From CAZIOH01 sp964540815 (GTDB lineage: Bacteria > Myxococcota_A > Polyangia > Fen-1088), in assembly GCA_964540815.1 (NCBI GenBank), contig CAZIOH010000080.1, positions 1 to 30,643 of the forward strand: a DNA stretch of 30,643 nucleotides. The letters are read 5' to 3'. Positions 8,286-16,002 of the stretch are shown in pieces. Numbering within the stretch: position 1 is the stretch's first letter; every line of letters begins with the position of its first letter. The notes beneath the pieces are model-generated. The model had not been told where the DNA came from. It worked only from the letters and a program-made list of their open reading frames with translations, and did no database searches. Made by a program: the position numbers and the translations under genes.

Positions 8286-9055
8286 GGGGTCGCCCCGCGG
8301 CAGAGCGCCCAGAAGCTCAGTCCCGGCAGCGACCACCTGAGCCGAGCGCCCTGGTGCGAAAGGAAGTTGTCCGCCCACAGCAGGCCATCGACGGCGCTCG
8401 TCATGATTTCCCCCGCCCGCCACTCGCCGAGGTGCGCCGAAGGTGGCACCCGCCGGCCGATCCGGCGCGCCGCCGATTCGCGCAGAGCCGTCAACATTCG
8501 AGCGAGGAGGGGGCCGTGGAACAGGCCGCCGCACCTGACGATCGCCAGGTGTCCCTGCTCGAGCAATTGGCGGCAGGCGCGCGGGGCATAGCGCCGGAAG
8601 TGTCTCAGGTCCACGTCATGCTGGGTGAAGAGGAGCGGCCAGGCGGGAACACTCACCAGCACCGCCCCTCCGGGCGCCAGGTTCTCGGAGACGATCTGGT
8701 CGAGGAACCCCCGGTCATCTTCCACGTGCTCGATCACATCGAGCAACAGGATGAGCTCGAAGCGCCGCTGGGGGCGGGAGGCGGAGAAGCTCAGGGAGGA
8801 CGTGCGCAGGGAGGCCGAAAAGCGCGCGATCTCGTCGCCGGTGTAGTGCGGATCGAAGCACACCCCGCTGCTCCCTCGGGGCATGCACGCGAGCACCTGG
8901 GACGCCAGGTATCCGTCGCCCGCCCCGACGTCGAGCACAGCGGCCGGCTCGTCGAGCAGACCTTCTCGCTTCAGCGACTCCCGAAAGAAGCGCGCCCGCG
9001 CCACCTCCCAGGGGTGACGGCGAAACAGGTGTCGAGGTACCTCGCGCAGATCCAT
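8282..9055 (-). CDS. Class I SAM-dependent methyltransferase
   Basis: 257 residues from ATG. Motif I is VLDVGAGDGYLASQVL (about 40-55), and the acidic strand after motif II reads LILLLDVIEHVEDD, as in UbiE/Methyltransf_11/23-type enzymes. The following part (PGGAVLVSVPAWPLLFTQHD, then LRHFRRYAP) matches methyltransferases that sit in polysaccharide or glycolipid clusters. It is translationally coupled to the downstream polyprenyl-phosphate glycosyltransferase by a 4-nt overlap, so a sugar or glycolipid substrate is likely but not shown. Shine-Dalgarno signal is weak. There is a 193-bp gap to the beta-propeller gene upstream on the same strand, with a strong hairpin at that gene's end, so it probably has its own promoter. 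Confidence 0.9.
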   Translation of the reverse strand: MDLREVPRHLFRRHPWEVARARFFRESLKREGLLDEPAAVLDVGAGDGYLASQVLACMPRGSSGVCFDPHYTGDEIARFSASLRTSSLSFSASRPQRRFELILLLDVIEHVEDDRGFLDQIVSENLAPGGAVLVSVPAWPLLFTQHDVDLRHFRRYAPRACRQLLEQGHLAIVRCGGLFHGPLLARMLTALRESAARRIGRRVPPSAHLGEWRAGEIMTSAVDGLLWADNFLSHQGARLRWSLPGLSFWALCRGATP

Positions 9056-9248
9056 GCTGGAGACCCGGGTTCGAAGGGCGCAGACCTCTACGCCCTGGCC
9101 CAGGCGAGGGGCGCGTCACGCTACAAGGTTCGCCCGGGATGCGCAACGGCCGGGTCGGGCGGGGCTCGGCTCCCGAGCGCCCGGGATTTCGAGTGCGAGC
9201 TCGAGTGGGGGTAGCGGGTCGGGCTGTGCATGAAGGCGAGGTCCCCTC

Positions 9249-10742
9249 CTATCCCCTCGCCCCGCGAAGCGGGGAGAGGGGCCCACTCTTCCGTGGAGGA
9301 CGTGGGGCTCGCCGCCTGAGCAGCATGGCGGCCAGGGCGAGGCACGCGATGAGGCGGCGCTCTTCGCGTCCGGCCGAGTCCGGGGTGAGGGGGCCGGCGG
9401 AGCTGCAGCCTGCGGCGGTGGGCCGCGAGATCGTCTCCGAGCCGGCGTCGGGCGTCGCGGCACCGGTCGCCGTGGCGCCAGCGACGCTGGGGCCGGTGTC
9501 GGTGTCGGCGGCGGGGGCGGCGCAGATCTCGGGCCCCCACAGACCGAGGTCGACCATCCCGGCACAGGCTCTGGCACACGCGGCGGCCACACAGGGCTTG
9601 ATGCGGTCGACCTGTGCGTAGCGGAGCATCGGTCTCCAGGTGGCGCCGTCGTCCGTCGAGGTCGCCAGGGCGAATCCGTCGACCGAGTCGTCGGCCGCCG
9701 CATAGAGGACCCCATCGCGCTCGGCGAGGCCGCGCAGATGAGGGGCGCCCTCCCAGCGCTGGAAGGAGGAGCCGCCGTCGCCCGAGCGTGCTCCCGTCGA
9801 CGACCCGTCCGACGAGGTGCCGGCCACCAGGATCGTGCCGCTCTTCCGGCGCAGGAACCCGGTCAGCATGCCGCTCACCGAGAAGGCGGCGCGAAAGGTC
9901 CGCCCGCCGTCCGACGACACCGCCAGCGCCTCGCCACCCGACGCCTGTCCGAGGCGCAGGAATATCGTACCGGCATCGCTCGGGTCGACCGCCACGATGC
10001 GCACCAGCCCCGGTCCGAGCATCGGCTCGACGTCGACCGTGGTCCAGGTGGCCCCGGCGTCGTCGGATCGGGCAATCGCCGCGTGGCTTGGCGCCGTGTA
10101 CGAGGCCAGGTAGAGGACGCGCGGATCGCTGGCCGCCGATTCGATGCCGAGCAGGCCCACCTCGCCGGAGGCACGAAAGATGGGCGCACCGAAGGTCGCG
10201 CCGCCATCCTCGGAGGCATAGGCGAGCTGGGGCAAGCCCATGTCCTGATCGTCCCGCACCCCGATGGCGAGCGCCCGCTCGGGGGCGGCCGGGTTCACGA
10301 AGACGTCGGTGACGTTCACCTCGGTGATCGCCCCCGATGCCCCCGACCAGGTGCACGAGTCATCGTCGGAGCGAACGACTCCCCACAGCGAGGTGGCCAC
10401 CGTGCGTCCCGGCACGCCGACCTGGTAGAACCGGCCCTGGGTGAGCAGGGGCGTCTCGCAGGACCATTCCCAGGTCTTCCCGCCGTCGTCGGTGGCGATG
10501 AGCCCGAAGTTGGTCGCCAGCGTCACCTGGTCGGGTCGCCCCGCCGGCAGCAGGACTCGGCTCGAATCGGGGAAGGCCCCATCGGCCAGGGCCGGTGGCG
10601 ACAGGGCCAGATTCAACGAGATGGTCCAGCCGAAGGTCCACCCCAAGCTCCAGCTGAAGGTCCAGCCGAGGGTCAGCCTGATGACCGCGAGCCAGGTCCA
10701 AAGGGAGCGGCCACGCGGCAAATGAGGCATCGCCGCGCTCAT
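9249..10742 (-). CDS. Secreted Asp-box (BNR) beta-propeller protein with MYXO-CTERM-like tail
   Basis: 497 residues. The ATG at 10742 shares one base with the TGA stop of the monooxygenase gene (TGATG), so the two are translationally coupled. An odd Trp-rich signal peptide ends near PPALADG. Seven Asp-box motifs follow, among them TDDGGKTW, SEDGGATF, SDDAGATW, SSDGGRTF and STDDGATW, each expected at a blade turn of a sialidase/sortilin/Ycf48-like propeller. The C-terminus has GCSSAG, then a short hydrophobic stretch (LIACLALAAMLL) and an Arg cluster, matching the MYXO-CTERM surface-sorting signal in design. A poly-basic tail after it comes from an intergenic-type hairpin repeat. Likely an outer-surface protein working with the coupled copper/heme protein. 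Its ligand is unknown. Confidence 0.88.
   Translation of the reverse strand: MSAAMPHLPRGRSLWTWLAVIRLTLGWTFSWSLGWTFGWTISLNLALSPPALADGAFPDSSRVLLPAGRPDQVTLATNFGLIATDDGGKTWEWSCETPLLTQGRFYQVGVPGRTVATSLWGVVRSDDDSCTWSGASGAITEVNVTDVFVNPAAPERALAIGVRDDQDMGLPQLAYASEDGGATFGAPIFRASGEVGLLGIESAASDPRVLYLASYTAPSHAAIARSDDAGATWTTVDVEPMLGPGLVRIVAVDPSDAGTIFLRLGQASGGEALAVSSDGGRTFRAAFSVSGMLTGFLRRKSGTILVAGTSSDGSSTGARSGDGGSSFQRWEGAPHLRGLAERDGVLYAAADDSVDGFALATSTDDGATWRPMLRYAQVDRIKPCVAAACARACAGMVDLGLWGPEICAAPAADTDTGPSVAGATATGAATPDAGSETISRPTAAGCSSAGPLTPDSAGREERRLIACLALAAMLLRRRAPRPPRKSGPLSPLRGARG
9253..9281. repeat. Hairpin repeat overlapping the end of the propeller gene
   Basis: The arms 9253-9265 and 9269-9281 pair over 13 positions with a single mismatch around a GAA loop (core CCCCGC-GAA-GCGGGG). 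It overlaps the last codons of the propeller gene, whose stop is at 9249-9251. No T-run follows, so it is not a classical intrinsic terminator, but it could stall or terminate transcription before the methyltransferase gene. Confidence 0.6.
10623..10670 (-). repeat. Tandem 24-bp repeat forming a signal-peptide core
   Basis: Two in-frame 24-bp units encode LGWTFSWS and LGWTFGWT in the hydrophobic core of the propeller protein's signal peptide. Signal peptides seldom contain internal tandem duplications or so many tryptophans. Confidence 0.7.
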
Positions 10743-12295
10743 CACATGCGGCAGCCCTTCTTCGCGGCGGCGTAGGGGTAGACGGTGATGAAGTCGAAGC
10801 ACATCTCATCGGTGGTTCGGGTGCCGAAGGAGACCGGGGAGCTGGTCGGGTTGTCGTAGAAGCAGGTGGTCTTCAGGGTGTCGCTCGGGAGAACCTGGCG
10901 GCGCGGCGTGATGGCGTAGTGCTTCTGATTGTCGAAGCTCCACGACCCGAGGGGGATGTTCGACAGATCCCCCATGTCCGTGCCGCCACGCATGTGGGTG
11001 GTCGTGAACCCGGTCCCGAGCAGGTGCATGTGCGGGGACGTGCCAATGATGGTGATGGGGGTCTTGCCGTCGGTGGCCAGCCCTCCCGTGCAGCTGGCGC
11101 TCACCGGATAATCACTGGCCTTGGCCGGGATCGAGAAGAACCCTGGCCCGAGGGTGACGATGCCAGCCTCGTTGGTGCGGGGCATGGTGGTGCTGCAGAT
11201 GGCGACGCCGCTCGCGTCCGCCCCGTCTGCGTAGCGCTGGTTGTTGTAGTGCACCTGGAGCTGGAAGTAGGGGTAGTCCAGCTTCAGGCCGACGTCCGGG
11301 TCGAGCACGGCGTTCTGTCCGCCCGGGGCCCAGCCGGTGACGTGGACCGCGGTGGCCGAGGGCGCCACGCAGTTCGCCTGGATCGCGCCGTCGCCGACGC
11401 TGGTCGTGCTTCCGAAGAGGATCCAGTGATGGATCACCCGAGAATCGTCGATGATCGGGGCGAAGGCGGTCGCCTGCTCGCCGGCCGCGAACGGCGACTT
11501 GAAGTTGAAGCACACGTACGCGTCGTTGGTCGGGTCGGGGACCGGATACTTCGTGGTGGTCGAGCCGGGGGCGTGCGCCGTGATGATGTGGCTCGGCGTG
11601 CAGGGCAGGAATTGCGGCCCGACGCCGGTCGCCGTCGCTTCACCGCCAGTTTGCCCGGCAGCTCCGGACGGCCCGCCGCCCGTCCCGCCGGGCGTGCCCC
11701 CGGTCCCGGTCGAGACGCCGCCGCCGCCGCCGGTGCCGCAGGCGACCGTCGACGACGGGGCGCCGGCCGCAAACCAGGCGTCGAGGACCGCGAGCTCGCC
11801 GCCCGTCCCGGTGGTGAGCGCCGGCTGTCCGTTCGGCGGCATCGGGGTCGGGGCACTCGTGGTGGTGGCGTGGATCCGGGTGCGCATCATCTCCCAGACC
11901 TTCGAGGACGGCTGGGATCTGGCGGGCGCCTGCGTGTCGGCGTACGTGACGAGGGACATGGTGGCGCCGTACTGCGGCGTGGCGCCATGACAGAGCTGGC
12001 ACTTGGCTTTGAGGACGGTGGCCACATCGCAGGGCAGGCCCCCCCCGTTGCCCGTCCCTGCGGTGGAGGCGACCTGGGGCCCCCCGGATGGTCCCGCGCC
12101 GCCTCCAGTGTCGACGGTGGTTGCCGTCGCTCCTCCACTGCGAGGCTGGGAGATCTGGCCGACCGATCCTCCGGTCGCGCCGGTTCCCGAGCCCGAGGCG
12201 CCAGGGACGCCGCCGTTCATGCACGAGGTCGCGAGGGCGAGCGGAATCACGGGGACGAGGAGGACGGGGAGCGTGGCCACGAGGAACCGGTTCAT
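10742..12295 (-). CDS. Lipoprotein fusing a c-type heme site to a PHM-like copper monooxygenase
   Basis: 517 residues. The ATG at 12295 has a strong AAAGGAGG 7 nt upstream. The leader ends in LATSC (Cys25), followed by a Gly/Ser linker. A heme-c motif CQLCH (Cys99, Cys102, His103) lies in a short cytochrome-like domain. After a second Gly-rich linker comes a copper type II ascorbate-dependent monooxygenase fold (peptidylglycine hydroxylase/dopamine hydroxylase family). All expected copper ligands are visible: His289-His290 (VIHHWILFG) and His349 (LQVHYNN) for the first copper; His422 and His424 (SPHMHLLG) and Met498 (DEMC) for the second. The expected role is O2-dependent hydroxylation outside the inner membrane, with the heme domain a possible electron feeder (inference). 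It is coupled to the downstream propeller gene. The substrate is unknown. Confidence 0.9.
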   Translation of the reverse strand: MNRFLVATLPVLLVPVIPLALATSCMNGGVPGASGSGTGATGGSVGQISQPRSGGATATTVDTGGGAGPSGGPQVASTAGTGNGGGLPCDVATVLKAKCQLCHGATPQYGATMSLVTYADTQAPARSQPSSKVWEMMRTRIHATTTSAPTPMPPNGQPALTTGTGGELAVLDAWFAAGAPSSTVACGTGGGGGVSTGTGGTPGGTGGGPSGAAGQTGGEATATGVGPQFLPCTPSHIITAHAPGSTTTKYPVPDPTNDAYVCFNFKSPFAAGEQATAFAPIIDDSRVIHHWILFGSTTSVGDGAIQANCVAPSATAVHVTGWAPGGQNAVLDPDVGLKLDYPYFQLQVHYNNQRYADGADASGVAICSTTMPRTNEAGIVTLGPGFFSIPAKASDYPVSASCTGGLATDGKTPITIIGTSPHMHLLGTGFTTTHMRGGTDMGDLSNIPLGSWSFDNQKHYAITPRRQVLPSDTLKTTCFYDNPTSSPVSFGTRTTDEMCFDFITVYPYAAAKKGCRM

Positions 12296-12302
12296 GCGCA
12301 GG

Positions 12303-12310
12303 CCTCCTTT
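12303..12310 (-). promoter_or_regulatory. Ribosome binding site fixing the monooxygenase start
   Basis: AAAGGAGG on the minus strand, 7 nt before the ATG at 12295. It decides this start over an upstream in-frame extension that lacks a signal peptide. Confidence 0.85.
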
Positions 12311-12448
12311 GCGACTCTGTGGACGACGACCAGCTCCAGAATGCAACCGTGATGCCGCGCGCGGTGCCGCGTCGAGGACACCGAGCGACGGCAGATCGTG
12401 CAGGATCGATGGGGCGCGCGAGGTTGCATTCAAGCAAACCCTGCAAGG

Positions 12449-13897
12449 GTGCAAAGTCGCAAAGTCCCATGCAGGCGTCGGGAGACCGGCTATCATCTCC
12501 ACCAGGAGATCGCGATTCGCCAAGAGATCATATTCTCCGTCCTCTCTTCCTGTTTTCGCGCACTTCTTGGCGCGCTGGTGCTGACGGCGTGTGGCGGCGG
12601 CGCTGCGGCGACCTCCTCCGTGCAGGACGCCGCTTCGACGACGGATACCGCAGGAGCATCAGGGGGAGCAGGGGGAGCAGGAGAAGGAGGAGGAGGCGCG
12701 CCCGGTGCCGACGCTGGGGCGACGGGCGGGGCGGGCGCAGCCGCCACGGCCGGGGGCCCGTTCGTCCCAGCGCCGCACCAGACCCTGCCGCAGGTCATCA
12801 ACTCGGGCGGCCCGGTCGTCACCGCTCCGAAGGTGCTGCCCATCCTGTACACGGGTGACACGGGAGCGTCAGATGTCGGGGCCTTCTTGCAGGAGTTGAC
12901 CCGCACGACGTACTGGGGCGAAACCACCTCCGAGTACGGCGTCGGTCCGCTCACCGTGCTGCCCACCGTGACCTTGTCCGAGGTGGGGCCGCCCGTGATC
13001 TCGGACGCCGAGCTGCAGGCGATGCTGATCGAGAGCACCTCGGGTGCGAACCCCGCCTTCGGTGCCGCCGACCCGAGCACCATCTACATGTTCGCGCTGC
13101 CCTCCGGGACGATCGAGAGCGATACCCAGGGCGCCTGCTGCACCGACTTCGACGGCTACCACTCCGAGACGACCGGAGGACCGATCGCGCTCCCCTACGT
13201 GGTCGCCTGCGCGTGCCCCGGGGTGGGAGGCGGGGCGGACAGCGCGCTGCACCTGCGGACCATCGCCATCAGTCACGAGCTGGTCGAGACGGCCACCGAT
13301 CCGTTCCCCCACACGACCCCGGCTTTTCTCGGGGCGGATCACGATCACCTGGTCTGGAGCTCGGTCACGGGCGGCGGCGAGCTCGCGGACATGTGCGTCC
13401 TCAACGAGGATGCCTTCTTCATCCCCCCCGGCTCGCAGTACATGATCCAGCGCTCATGGTCGAACGCGGCTGCCGAGGCCACCGCCGAGCCGTGTGTTCC
13501 GACCCGGAGCGCGGGGCCCTACTTCAACACGTTCCCCGCGCTCGGCCCGGTCTCTTACACCGTCAGGCTCGGCCGCCCGTTCACCACGCAGGGGATCAAG
13601 ATACCGCTCGGAACGACCCTGACGATCCCCCTCAACCTGTACAGCTCGGCTGACACGGGGGCCGACTGGACCGTCCGGGTCTTCGACGCGAACGAGCTCA
13701 AGAACGGGTCGTCGAACCTGTCGCTGTCGCTCGACAGGGCCACCGGCCACAACGGTGACACGATCAACCTCACCATCACGCCGCACACGAAGGATGCGAT
13801 GCTCGGAGGGGAAGCCTTCCTCCTGTTCTCGGAGCTCGGCACGCCGCACTCGGGCACCTTCCGGAGCAGCACGATGGTGGGACTCGTCACCAACTGA
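12449..13897 (+). CDS. Putative zinc-dependent lipoprotein with HELVE motif
   Basis: 482 residues from the nearest conventional start (GTG 12449); an ATT at 12515 with a good ribosome site would give 460 residues and a cleaner signal peptide. The leader ends in LVLTAC, followed by a Gly/Ala linker. The core begins near VLPILYTGDTG and carries ISHELVETATDP (His codon at 13274), then FLGADHDHLVW and GELADMCV. HE-x-x-E followed by TDP occurs in bacterial proteins and in plant EXORDIUM/PHI-1-type proteins and resembles a metal-binding helix. The usual HExxH of metallopeptidases is not present, so catalysis is uncertain. The last 120 residues look like an Ig-like beta domain. Divergent from the monooxygenase gene. 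Confidence 0.82.
   Translation: MQSRKVPCRRRETGYHLHQEIAIRQEIIFSVLSSCFRALLGALVLTACGGGAAATSSVQDAASTTDTAGASGGAGGAGEGGGGAPGADAGATGGAGAAATAGGPFVPAPHQTLPQVINSGGPVVTAPKVLPILYTGDTGASDVGAFLQELTRTTYWGETTSEYGVGPLTVLPTVTLSEVGPPVISDAELQAMLIESTSGANPAFGAADPSTIYMFALPSGTIESDTQGACCTDFDGYHSETTGGPIALPYVVACACPGVGGGADSALHLRTIAISHELVETATDPFPHTTPAFLGADHDHLVWSSVTGGGELADMCVLNEDAFFIPPGSQYMIQRSWSNAAAEATAEPCVPTRSAGPYFNTFPALGPVSYTVRLGRPFTTQGIKIPLGTTLTIPLNLYSSADTGADWTVRVFDANELKNGSSNLSLSLDRATGHNGDTINLTITPHTKDAMLGGEAFLLFSELGTPHSGTFRSSTMVGLVTN
12504..12517 (+). promoter_or_regulatory. AGGAG with possible ATT start codon
   Basis: AGGAG (12504-12508) lies 6 nt before an in-frame ATT (12515-12517). Translation from it gives MRQEIIFSV followed directly by a hydrophobic core and the lipobox, while the GTG starts upstream add a long basic segment without hydrophobicity. 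ATT initiation is rare (infC is the classic case). Confidence 0.4.
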
Positions 13898-14170
13898 GCC
13901 GTGAGCCAGAACCGGAAGACCGACCATGGTGGCGGCTGCCGCGACGGGCTTGACGCCGTCGCCGTTCGAGCTTCCCAGCTCTTCCGTGGGCGGACTCGCT
14001 CGTCGATGACTGGAGCCGATCGGCGATGGCACGCGCGGATCACGAGCCGCGGTTGCGACGAGAGCCCACGTGTCGGCGCTGTCGCACGACCGGCGGCTTC
14101 CTCGACGCCATCGGCGTGCGGCGGCGGGCAGATGCGTCAACCGGGCGGCGATCAGAAAAGCTCTGGGCCT
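13898..14170. other. Convergent intergenic gap with no recognised feature
   Basis: 273 bp between two convergent lipoprotein genes. No gene, clear terminator, long inverted repeat or copy of the repeat element found elsewhere in the window was recognised on either strand. Confidence 0.6.
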
Positions 14171-15499
14171 TCACTGCGCGGTGGCGGTGTACTGGGTCGC
14201 CGCGTTCGCCGTCAGCACCAGGACTCCCGGGGAGAACGTCACCGGGGTGTCCGTGCCGAGGACGAGCGGGGTCACGACGACGGGATCTCGATCCGCCACC
14301 AGCTGCGCGGTCACCGCCGCGCCCGCGTCCACGCGGATGCTCTGCACGCCATCGCCGAGCACCTCGTAGATCAAGCCGTAGGGTGCAACGGTGCCGGTGG
14401 TTCGAGCGCCAGCGGCGAGCGTCGCGCGCAACACCGGCGGATTGAAGTCCATGCTCTTGAAGCCCCAGCCGCGTGCGGGGTCGTCCAGGTAGAGGGCGAC
14501 GGCCATGTCCAGGAACAGCTCGAACCCGGTCTGGGTGTGCCCGGTCGAGACCAGCGCGGCGTCGATGCCGTCCCAGCCGTTGGCGGGTTCGCGGGTGATG
14601 GCGCGCATCAGATCCGGCCCCCCCTGCTCCCAGAGGTAGCTGCCGAACACCAGCCCGGCGCCATAGTTGAACTTCGCGATGCTGTTCGAGCCCGGGCCCC
14701 AGTCGATGTTCGGCTTCTCGAGAAAGCTCGTCAGCCAATCGGGATCCCCGTACCCGTTCACGGTCATGGCGGCCTCCGCCATCGATTCGTCGACCCAGAC
14801 CGTCTCGTCCATGTCGTACCCGTGATGAATTGCGTGAAAGGACTCATGCGCGGCGATTCCCAGCGACTTGTCTCCGTCGAGCGCGTCGAGCAGCGTGCCG
14901 TCCATGTGCAGGGCGAGGGTGTCGCACCAGCTGCACAGGTAGCCTTCGCCCGCGCCGCTCGTGTCGATCACGAAGATGTCGATCTTGCCGTCGCGCAGCT
15001 TCGCGCTCGGCAGATCACCGAAGACCAGCTCGTCCGTCGGCAGAGCGCCGAGGTCCGGGCGATAGCTCTTGGCGCTGCCGAGGAGCTCGTACCGTTTCAT
15101 GAAACCGTCGACCTCCGCCTGGCTGACGTTGGTTCCGAACAGAGCATCGGCGACATACACGCGAGTCTGCGTGCCCTCGGCTCGGCAAGTCGCGGACACC
15201 GGATTCAGCTGATGGGTCTTGCCGTCGTACACCATGGTGCTGGCGGTTTGCCCGTAGCAGGGCGAATGGCTGTAGTCCGGGGCCACGGCCGCGCCTCCGC
15301 CCGCGCTCGCCCCCCCTGCGCTCGAGGCGCTCCCGCCTGGGCCGGCGGCAGCCCCGCCCACGCCGCCCGCCCCTGACTCGAGCGACTGGCCGCCGCACCC
15401 TGCGGTGCCCAGGAGCGCGGCCAAGATCGGCACCAAGATCGGCACCAGGTTCGGGGCCAGGAACGCCAACGCTGACCGGACGTCCATGCCAGCTCTCAT
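14171..15499 (-). CDS. Putative HExxH metallopeptidase lipoprotein
   Basis: 442 residues from the ATG at 15499; a second in-frame ATG at 15487 is also possible. A leader with a repeated LVPILVPIL core ends in LLGTAGC, followed by a Gly/Ala/Ser linker. The catalytic zinc signature is HESFH (His218, Glu219, His222), followed 15 residues later by WVDESMAEAA. Glu238 or Glu242 there would be the third ligand, which is the gluzincin arrangement (HExxH plus a downstream Glu). Upstream lies GYLCSWCDTLALHMDG with two cysteines. The C-terminal part is probably a beta-sandwich. It is likely a cell-surface or outer-membrane protease. It is convergent with the HELVE lipoprotein gene; both share the lipoprotein-plus-linker design but no obvious sequence similarity. 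Confidence 0.85.
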   Translation of the reverse strand: MRAGMDVRSALAFLAPNLVPILVPILAALLGTAGCGGQSLESGAGGVGGAAAGPGGSASSAGGASAGGGAAVAPDYSHSPCYGQTASTMVYDGKTHQLNPVSATCRAEGTQTRVYVADALFGTNVSQAEVDGFMKRYELLGSAKSYRPDLGALPTDELVFGDLPSAKLRDGKIDIFVIDTSGAGEGYLCSWCDTLALHMDGTLLDALDGDKSLGIAAHESFHAIHHGYDMDETVWVDESMAEAAMTVNGYGDPDWLTSFLEKPNIDWGPGSNSIAKFNYGAGLVFGSYLWEQGGPDLMRAITREPANGWDGIDAALVSTGHTQTGFELFLDMAVALYLDDPARGWGFKSMDFNPPVLRATLAAGARTTGTVAPYGLIYEVLGDGVQSIRVDAGAAVTAQLVADRDPVVVTPLVLGTDTPVTFSPGVLVLTANAATQYTATAQ

Positions 15500-15507
15500 G
15501 GCCCGCC

Positions 15508-15534
15508 ATATTACGCCCAATGCCGGCCGATCAA
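15508..15534 (-). promoter_or_regulatory. Possible promoter of the HExxH lipoprotein gene
   Basis: On the minus strand TAATAT (15513-15508) lies 8 nt before the ATG at 15499, with TTGATC (15534-15529) 15 nt upstream of it. The -10 match is good but the spacer is short. Transcription would start almost at the ATG, giving a leaderless or very short-leader message. This fits the lack of a clear Shine-Dalgarno. Confidence 0.35.
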
Positions 15535-15642
15535 GAGGTCTCGGGCCTGGGACTCCCGAACGGACGAGGAAGGAGGAAGAAAGGCCAAGGGTGCAGGGTG
15601 CAGGGCGAAAGGAAGGAAACGCTGGCACCCGCGGGTCGATTG

Positions 15643-15658
15643 CGGCACATTGATTGCT
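15643..15658 (+). promoter_or_regulatory. Candidate sigma-54 promoter
   Basis: CGGCAC-N5-TTGCT gives the invariant GG and GC dinucleotides with exactly 10 bases between them. It matches the sigma-54 consensus TGGCAC-N5-TTGCW except for the first T. The start point would be near 15670, about 60 bp before the small-gene ATG at 15730. Confidence 0.45.
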
Positions 15659-15677
15659 TTCTGAACGCTTTCTGAAC
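15656..15677 (+). repeat. Perfect 11-bp tandem repeat downstream of the sigma-54 site
   Basis: GCTTTCTGAAC occurs at 15656-15666 and immediately again at 15667-15677. It is followed by a looser pair built on ACGAATGGAT (within 15682-15710). These lie in the expected start and leader region of the DUF2171-like gene and may be a regulator site or a leftover of slippage. Confidence 0.75.
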
Positions 15678-15729
15678 GATTGAACGAATGGATCGGAAAC
15701 GAATGGATTGGAGCGGTGAGGAGCAAACC

Positions 15730-16002
15730 ATGTCCGACGCTGATCAGATCAAGCCCAAGATGCCCGTCGTCTGTTCCGAGGACGGCCAGTTCGCCGTGGT
15801 CGACCGCCTCCAGGGGCGTGACCGAATCAGGCTCGAGCGCGACAGCAACGGCCAGCACCACTCCCTACCCACCAGCTGGGTGACCCGGGTCGACGACAAG
15901 GTGCACCTCGATCGATCCGCTGCCGAGGCCATGCAACAGTGGCGGACGGAGGAGCCGGACGGCATCGCGACCAGCGACACCGAGACCGGCTCCAGCCTCT
16001 GA
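15730..16002 (+). CDS. DUF2171-like small protein
   Basis: 90 residues. The ATG at 15730 is chosen because GAGGAG lies 6 nt upstream; an earlier in-frame ATG at 15688 has no such site. The sequence has the pattern of DUF2171 proteins: a short beta-rich module with VCSEDGQFAVVDRL, DRIRLERDSNG, QHHSLPTSWVTRVDD and KVHLDRSAAEA. Such proteins are small, soluble and PRC-barrel-like, and often occur near stress or general-purpose genes. Function unknown. A candidate sigma-54 promoter and tandem repeats lie just upstream, suggesting regulated expression. It is followed after 227 bp by another small gene in the same direction. Confidence 0.82.
   Translation: MSDADQIKPKMPVVCSEDGQFAVVDRLQGRDRIRLERDSNGQHHSLPTSWVTRVDDKVHLDRSAAEAMQQWRTEEPDGIATSDTETGSSL

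Noticed and set aside
9121..10356. 411-codon minus-strand frame within the propeller gene
   Set aside because: It is out of frame with the Asp-box motifs and rich in Arg; it is a shadow of the real gene.
10919..12352. 477-codon plus-strand frame opposite the monooxygenase gene
   Set aside because: No motif; the minus strand shows heme and copper ligands and a strong ribosome site.
13901..15376. 491-codon plus-strand frame opposite the HExxH lipoprotein gene
   Set aside because: Arg/Gly/His-rich shadow; the minus strand encodes the zinc signature and signal peptide.
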